From Nostoc sp. UHCC 0870 (GTDB lineage: Bacteria > Cyanobacteriota > Cyanobacteriia > Cyanobacteriales > Nostocaceae): a stretch of 64,000 nt of DNA. Where the stretch lies: the NCBI RefSeq assembly GCF_022063185.1, contig NZ_CP091913.1:62001-126000 (forward strand). Direction: 5' to 3'. Below are positions 60,035 to 64,000 of the stretch, in pieces. Position 1 is the stretch's first letter; each line of letters starts with the position of its first letter. The notes below the pieces were generated by a model. That model was not told the origin of the DNA. It did no database searches and was given only the letters and a program-made list of their open reading frames with translations. The position numbers were made by a program, and so were the translations under genes.

Positions 60035-61783
60035 TTAAATATTATTTGCGGCAAACTTTACTAAATTATCTTTTCGCCATTGGGCATCTTTTTGACGATT
60101 TGTTCGCAACTCCAAAACCCGGATTCCTGTACTTGGCAATGGGTTTAATCTTTGCTGTAACTGCTGCCAAGAAGTAATTAACTCATGCTGTACACTATAC
60201 GTAGCGCATAATTGAGCAAAATTAATATCTTGGGGAGTGCCAAAATATTCTTCAAATGGTGGGTCGAATTTGGCGATAGGTAACATTTCAAATATGCCGC
60301 CGCCATTATTGTTAATTAATATAATTGTCAGGTGTCCTACAAATTTATTTCTAATTAAAAAACCATTAGTGTCATGCAATAAAGCTAAGTCTCCTGTTAG
60401 CATCACACTACTTTGATTATGGTGGGCAATTCCTAAAGCGGTGGATAATATACCGTCAATGCCATTTGCGCCTCGGTTAAAATGCGATCGCACTCCTAAA
60501 TTATTCGGTTTCCAGAAATATTCTACATCCCGCACAGGCATACTGTTGGAGATGAACAATGGTGTCCCTGGTGGTAGGGTTTGAGAAATTAACCAGGCGG
60601 CTTTACATTCAACTAATTCTTCCATTTGTGTAAAAGTTGCGTCCACATTCTCCCTAACTTTGGCTTCAGCATCACACCACATCCGCAAATACTCAGAAGA
60701 AATTGAGGAAAATTCTTCTACCTTGTCCAAAAGTTGCTCAACTCCCATTCTTAAATGCGTCGTCCTCCCATGCAGGGGGTCGAGGTTTTGGTCACTGGGG
60801 TCAATTATCCAGCGTAGGGGTTGGTAGATATCTAACCATGTACGCAGTTCTTTGCTGGTTGGCATATCGCCGATTTGAATTACCATCTCAGGTGCTAGCT
60901 GTTCGGCTAGTTGCTGATTGCGTAAAATCAGGTCATAGGTAGAAATGAGATAGGGGTTGAGTTCAGCATAATTCCTGACGGGGGAAAGTCCCTCAGCTAG
61001 CACAGGCCATTTGAGGGTTTGGGAAAGTCTAGCGATCGCTCTACAATATTCATGTGGTTGATATGGTTGGGCAACTCCAGCAATAATGATTCCTCGGTCA
61101 GATTGGGGATTGGGTATTGGGTATTGGGGATTAGGGATTGGGGTAAGATTTGTAATGCTGGCGAAGAATTTTTCTGGGTGGAAGTTGGCTAATAAATGAC
61201 TCAAGTCAGCACCATCGGGAATGGGTGCTAGGGGGTCACGGAAGGGAATATTTAAATGTACTACTCCTGGTGTTGGGGTTTTGGTTCTTTGCCAACTATG
61301 AATTAGTGTTTGTCGCAGATATGCTAACATTCCCATCTCTGGTACTGGTATGGCTAACTCAGTTTGCCAGTTTGGGTAACTACCATAGAGTTTTACTTGA
61401 TCTATAGTCTGTCCAGAATGACAGTCTCGCAATTCTGGCGGTCTATCGGTGGTTAATATTAATAATGGGACGCGGCTTTCTTTCGCTTCTATGACGGCTG
61501 GGTAAAAGTTCGCCCCCGCAGTCCCAGAGGTGCAAACAATCGCTACAGGACGACCGGTGGCTTTGGCGACTCCCAAGGCGAAAAAGGCGGCGGAACGTTC
61601 ATCGAGAATGGAAATTGCTTCAATATCAGGTGTTTGTTGGGCAAAGGCGACTGCTAGGGGTGTGGAACGAGAACCAGGACAAATGACTACACAAGTCAAT
61701 CCCAGCCGCTTGAGTGTTTCGGTGAGGATATAAGCCCAAAGTTGATTAATATTTTTATCGGCGAACCGCATCACATCGGACAT
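60035..61783 (-). CDS. menD: MenD (SEPHCHC synthase)
   Basis: 582 residues of a ThDP enzyme. N-terminal half: CVVICPGSRSTPLAVAFAQQ, DERSAAFFALGVAKATGRPV, TSGTAGANFYPAVIEA. C-terminal cofactor part: LTGDLALLHDTNGF and ILINNNGGGIFEML. It joins isochorismate and 2-oxoglutarate in the phylloquinone pathway (cyanobacteria make the photosystem I quinone this way). Residues 214-228 (PIPNPQYPIPNPQS) are encoded by six heptamers in frame; such a stretch is not part of the MenD fold and probably forms a surface linker. The gene is divergent from folB. Confidence 0.93.
   Translation of the reverse strand: MSDVMRFADKNINQLWAYILTETLKRLGLTCVVICPGSRSTPLAVAFAQQTPDIEAISILDERSAAFFALGVAKATGRPVAIVCTSGTAGANFYPAVIEAKESRVPLLILTTDRPPELRDCHSGQTIDQVKLYGSYPNWQTELAIPVPEMGMLAYLRQTLIHSWQRTKTPTPGVVHLNIPFRDPLAPIPDGADLSHLLANFHPEKFFASITNLTPIPNPQYPIPNPQSDRGIIIAGVAQPYQPHEYCRAIARLSQTLKWPVLAEGLSPVRNYAELNPYLISTYDLILRNQQLAEQLAPEMVIQIGDMPTSKELRTWLDIYQPLRWIIDPSDQNLDPLHGRTTHLRMGVEQLLDKVEEFSSISSEYLRMWCDAEAKVRENVDATFTQMEELVECKAAWLISQTLPPGTPLFISNSMPVRDVEYFWKPNNLGVRSHFNRGANGIDGILSTALGIAHHNQSSVMLTGDLALLHDTNGFLIRNKFVGHLTIILINNNGGGIFEMLPIAKFDPPFEEYFGTPQDINFAQLCATYSVQHELITSWQQLQQRLNPLPSTGIRVLELRTNRQKDAQWRKDNLVKFAANNI
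61102..61143. repeat. In-frame STRR1 heptamer insert inside menD
   Basis: Six units of ATTGGGG/ATTGGGT/ATTAGGG, exactly 42 bases, so the frame is kept. The heptamer has no stop in any frame of either strand, unlike most other arrays in the window. Confidence 0.9.
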
Positions 61784-61785
61784 AG

Positions 61786-61815
61786 GTATAATTCGTAATT
61801 CGTAATTCGTAATTT
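61786..61815. repeat. AATTCGT heptamer array in the menD-folB promoter gap
   Basis: Units of AATTCGT fill almost the whole 38-base interval between the divergent start codons of menD and folB. Confidence 0.9.
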
Positions 61816-61821
61816 AGAGAT

Positions 61822-62187
61822 TTGAAAATGGACTGTATTTATTTAACGGGAATTCGTTGCTATGGCTACACTGGGTATCTACCAGAAGAACAGGTGCTAG
61901 GACAATGGTTTGAGGTGGATGTGAGGTTATGGCTGGATTTAGCTCAAGCTGCTGAAAGTGACGCGATCGCTGATACTCTAGATTATCGTGGTGTTATTAG
62001 CTTGATTCAACATCTGGTAAAAACTTCTAAGTTTGCTTTAATTGAACGGTTGGCGGGTGCGATCGCTGATTCTATCATTCAAGAGTGCGATCAAATCACA
62101 CAAGTTCAAGTTATAGTCACCAAGCCGGCTGCGCCTATTCCAGATTTTGGCGGCAAAATTAGCATTGAACTGACTAGGAATAGGTGA
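61822..62187 (+). CDS. folB: Dihydroneopterin aldolase
   Basis: 121 residues; ATG 61828 (MDCIYLTGIRCYGYTG) is the commoner kind of start. FolB features are GIRCYGYTGYLPEEQ, ADTLDYRGVISLIQ, ERLAGAIADSII and VTKPAAPIPDFGG. It cleaves dihydroneopterin to hydroxymethyl-dihydropterin in folate synthesis. The TGA stop is part of a GGTGACA heptamer array. Confidence 0.93.
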   Translation: MKMDCIYLTGIRCYGYTGYLPEEQVLGQWFEVDVRLWLDLAQAAESDAIADTLDYRGVISLIQHLVKTSKFALIERLAGAIADSIIQECDQITQVQVIVTKPAAPIPDFGGKISIELTRNR

Positions 62188-62227
62188 CAGGTGATAGGTG
62201 ATAGGTGACAGGTGATAGGTGAGAGGG
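62185..62227. repeat. GGTGACA/GGTGATA heptamer array at the folB 3' end
   Basis: Six units, beginning at the folB stop codon. Confidence 0.9.
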
Positions 62228-62230
62228 AGA

Positions 62231-62360
62231 TACCCCGCATTTCTCACAAATAGTAGGGGCGGGTTCACAGATATACTCGAATCATTCACGAAGATTTCGC
62301 TCAACCCGCCCCTACGGACTCTGGACTGAGGTTGCAAGAATTGGTGAGAAATCCGGGATA
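62231..62360. mobile_element. Nested palindromic element
   Basis: Outer arms TACCCCGCATTTCTCAC and GTGAGAAATCCGGGATA, inner perfect 13-bp arms GTAGGGGCGGGTT and AACCCGCCCCTAC (62253-62265, 62303-62315). The layout is that of a non-autonomous element with another repeat inside. Single copy in the window. Confidence 0.5.
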
Positions 62361-62420
62361 CCCCTAATTTAAATTAGGGAATTTTAGCTCTTATTGGATT
62401 GGTGATAATTGCGAGATTTG

Positions 62421-62455
62421 AAAAACCCCGGTTTCTAGGAGAACCCGGGGTTTTT
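62421..62455. terminator. Bidirectional terminator
   Basis: AAAAACCCCGGTTTCT and GAACCCGGGGTTTTT pair, with A and T tracts at the ends. It is the first convincing terminator after folB. Confidence 0.8.
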
Positions 62456-62497
62456 ATTTGTTAAGAATATTTTTATTTTTGCATAGTTAATTTTAAA

Positions 62498-62603
62498 TAT
62501 AGCGTTTCCTAATCACATGAGATATATCATAGCCCCCTCCTCGCTTGCGGGGAGGGGGTTGGGGGTGGGGTTCTTGTACCTCACTAAAGCGAGAACCGCT
62601 ATA
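62498..62603. mobile_element. Miniature element, TATAGCGGTT family, full copy
   Basis: Ends TATAGCGTTTCC and GAGAACCGCTATA; GC-rich core CCCCTCCTCGCTTGCGGGGA. Opposite in orientation to the copy at 50325. Confidence 0.75.
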
Positions 62604-62952
62604 TGTTGTGATATATACAATTTTTTAGTATTAATTATTGCTGGTCTTACTAACACCTTGTAATTAAAAATGATTTGTTTATTTAAGTTTAAGGAGAAAT
62701 CCCTTATTAAATATAAATTTAATTTACACTTGATACTTAAAATCAGAAAACTTTATTTCATAAACCTGATTTAATCACCTCTATAATAGTGAATCTTTTT
62801 ACGATTTTAAAATAGCTCTTCCAAAATGATTCCATAGTTTAGTCAAGCAATTACACCGATATTTTAGAGATTGACTATCATATAATTATTCACTTTCAGA
62901 TAGAGTTGACTGAACAACAATATCTGAGCCTTAGCAGATAGGTGATTTTAAT

Positions 62953-64000
62953 ATGCACCCCCGCAAAATCCTAGTTGTTGAGGATGAAAGACTCCTAGCA
63001 TTCAATATTAAACATAGTTTACAAAAGTTAGGACATAATGTTCTAGAGATTACAGATTCGGCTGAAAAGGCAATTAAAAATGTAGCAGATCATCACCCTA
63101 ATTTAGTATTATTTGATATCTGCTTGTCAAGAGAAATTAATGGTATACAGGTAGTAGATATTATCCAAAATAATTTTCATACACCAGTATTATATATAAC
63201 CGAGTATTCGCAATATATCCAATTACATAAACATCAATTAAGTCAACCTTTCAGTTATATTTTGAAGCCTATCAGAGAAACAGACTTACATCTTTCTGTG
63301 GAAATGGCTGTAGAGAGATATCAAAGCCACAGAAAATTACAAATAGAAAAACAAAAAATGGAGGCAATTATTAACAGCATGGGTTGTGGGGTAGTTGTCA
63401 CCCTGACTGATGGTTGTATTCAAATGATGAATCCAATAGCAGAAAAACTCACAGGTTGGCAACAAAACGAAGCTGTGGGTAAGGATTTTACGGAAGTTTT
63501 GAGTTTAGTTGATCAGGATATGGACGAATTGATAAAGAATTTAGCGAAACAGTCAATCCAAGCTGGTGAAGTGGTGAATTTACCAGAAAACTGTATACTG
63601 ATTGCTAAAGAAGGTCAGGAAATCCCAGTTGGAGATAATATTGCACCTATCCACGATCGCGATGGTAGTATTACTGGTGCAGTGTTGCTTCTTCAAGACA
63701 TTACTCAACGCAAGCTCACGGAAATACAACTACTCCGCAATGCTATTTATGATGGACTGACAGCACTACCCAATCGAGTTTTATTTTTAGATCGCCTCAA
63801 ACAAGCCGTTGAACGTAGCAAACGCCGCAGCGATTATCGTTTTGCAGTGCTGTTTCTAGATTTAGATGGTTTCAAGGGCATTAACGATCGCTTTGGTCAC
63901 GGTATGGGCGATGATTTTTTAGTAGCGATCGCTAGACGCTTAGAATCCTGTGTTCGCAGTGGGGATACTGTAGGGCGATTTGGTGGCGATGAATTTGCTG
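62953..64000 (+). CDS. Response regulator with PAS and GGDEF domains (3' end beyond window)
   Basis: The frame opens at ATG 62953 and is open at the window edge (349 residues). Residues 1-125 are a receiver (ILVVEDERLLAFNIKH, phosphoacceptor Asp in LVLFDICLS, Lys in YILKPIRE). A PAS domain follows (about 130-260: IINSMGCGVVVTLTDGCIQ, GAVLLLQDITQRKL). The GGDEF domain starts with DGLTALPNRVLFLDRLKQA and reaches the active motif GGDEF at the very edge. It probably makes cyclic di-GMP in response to phosphorylation; an EAL domain may follow outside the window. Confidence 0.9.
   Translation, partial: MHPRKILVVEDERLLAFNIKHSLQKLGHNVLEITDSAEKAIKNVADHHPNLVLFDICLSREINGIQVVDIIQNNFHTPVLYITEYSQYIQLHKHQLSQPFSYILKPIRETDLHLSVEMAVERYQSHRKLQIEKQKMEAIINSMGCGVVVTLTDGCIQMMNPIAEKLTGWQQNEAVGKDFTEVLSLVDQDMDELIKNLAKQSIQAGEVVNLPENCILIAKEGQEIPVGDNIAPIHDRDGSITGAVLLLQDITQRKLTEIQLLRNAIYDGLTALPNRVLFLDRLKQAVERSKRRSDYRFAVLFLDLDGFKGINDRFGHGMGDDFLVAIARRLESCVRSGDTVGRFGGDEFA

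Larger units (their letters stand above)
62188..62952. other. 765-base spacer of repeats and AT-rich leader
   Basis: No gene is supported. It contains heptamers to 62227, a nested palindrome (62231-62360), a terminator (62421-62455), a miniature element (62498-62603) and about 350 AT-rich bases before the REC-PAS-GGDEF gene. Confidence 0.6.

Overview
The window looks like chromosome of a filamentous, heterocyst-forming cyanobacterium of the Nostoc/Anabaena type. The reasons are dense HIP1 octamers (GCGATCGC) in most genes, many tandem heptamer arrays of the STRR kind known from these organisms, a photosystem II PsbQ lipoprotein, an NblS/Hik33-type kinase next to purD, a DevBCA-type exporter, System II cytochrome c maturation (CcdA/Ccs1), a hydrogenase maturation protease and a pentapeptide-repeat protein. 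No strain is named, because that would need a database comparison.

Layout. 1-9 kb: N-terminus of a secreted protein; an OmpR-type regulator and a sensor kinase separated by an oppositely oriented gene with an internal duplication; RidA-like, SDR and fasciclin genes; a ferric-reductase-like / DUF2459 / micro-protein cluster; a holin-fold membrane protein. 9-15 kb: nblS and purD, a sugar-nucleotide epimerase and a polysaccharide deacetylase. 15-19 kb: a TetR regulator with an extra C-terminal ribbon-helix-helix-like segment, divergent from a DevBCA-type exporter across a perfect 12-bp inverted repeat. 19-29 kb: FAD oxidase, psbQ, hydrogenase protease, DUF4332, PhzF, a GT39-like membrane protein, ccdA-ccs1, queF and two small cyanobacterial proteins. 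29-40 kb: SRP RNA, a 1395-residue hybrid kinase, DUF4168, holA, a 2H-phosphoesterase-like protein, a stress protein and a lytic transglycosylase. 40-48 kb: a HaeII-type restriction-modification pair, pheT, and a broken gene carrying two equal-length, apparently identical insertion sequences. 48-64 kb: DUF29, YciI, a glycine-zipper-like protein, a nucleotidyltransferase fused to a degenerate phosphomannomutase, a Rieske oxygenase, a small copper-chaperone-like protein, a lipoprotein, DUF1517, a pentapeptide-repeat protein, tyrA, menD, folB and the start of a REC-PAS-GGDEF regulator.

The most striking theme is how repeats interact with genes. Heptamer arrays sit at the 3' ends of many genes and often supply the stop codon, so two unrelated proteins share the tail SAEC. 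One stop-free array lies in frame inside menD. At least three families of miniature inverted-repeat elements fill intergenic gaps, and one has ends resembling those of the full insertion sequence. I did not find a clearly new multi-gene system. The best leads are the repeat/stop-codon relation, the regulator-exporter locus with its operator, the duplicated-domain gene splitting a two-component pair, and the twice-interrupted gene.
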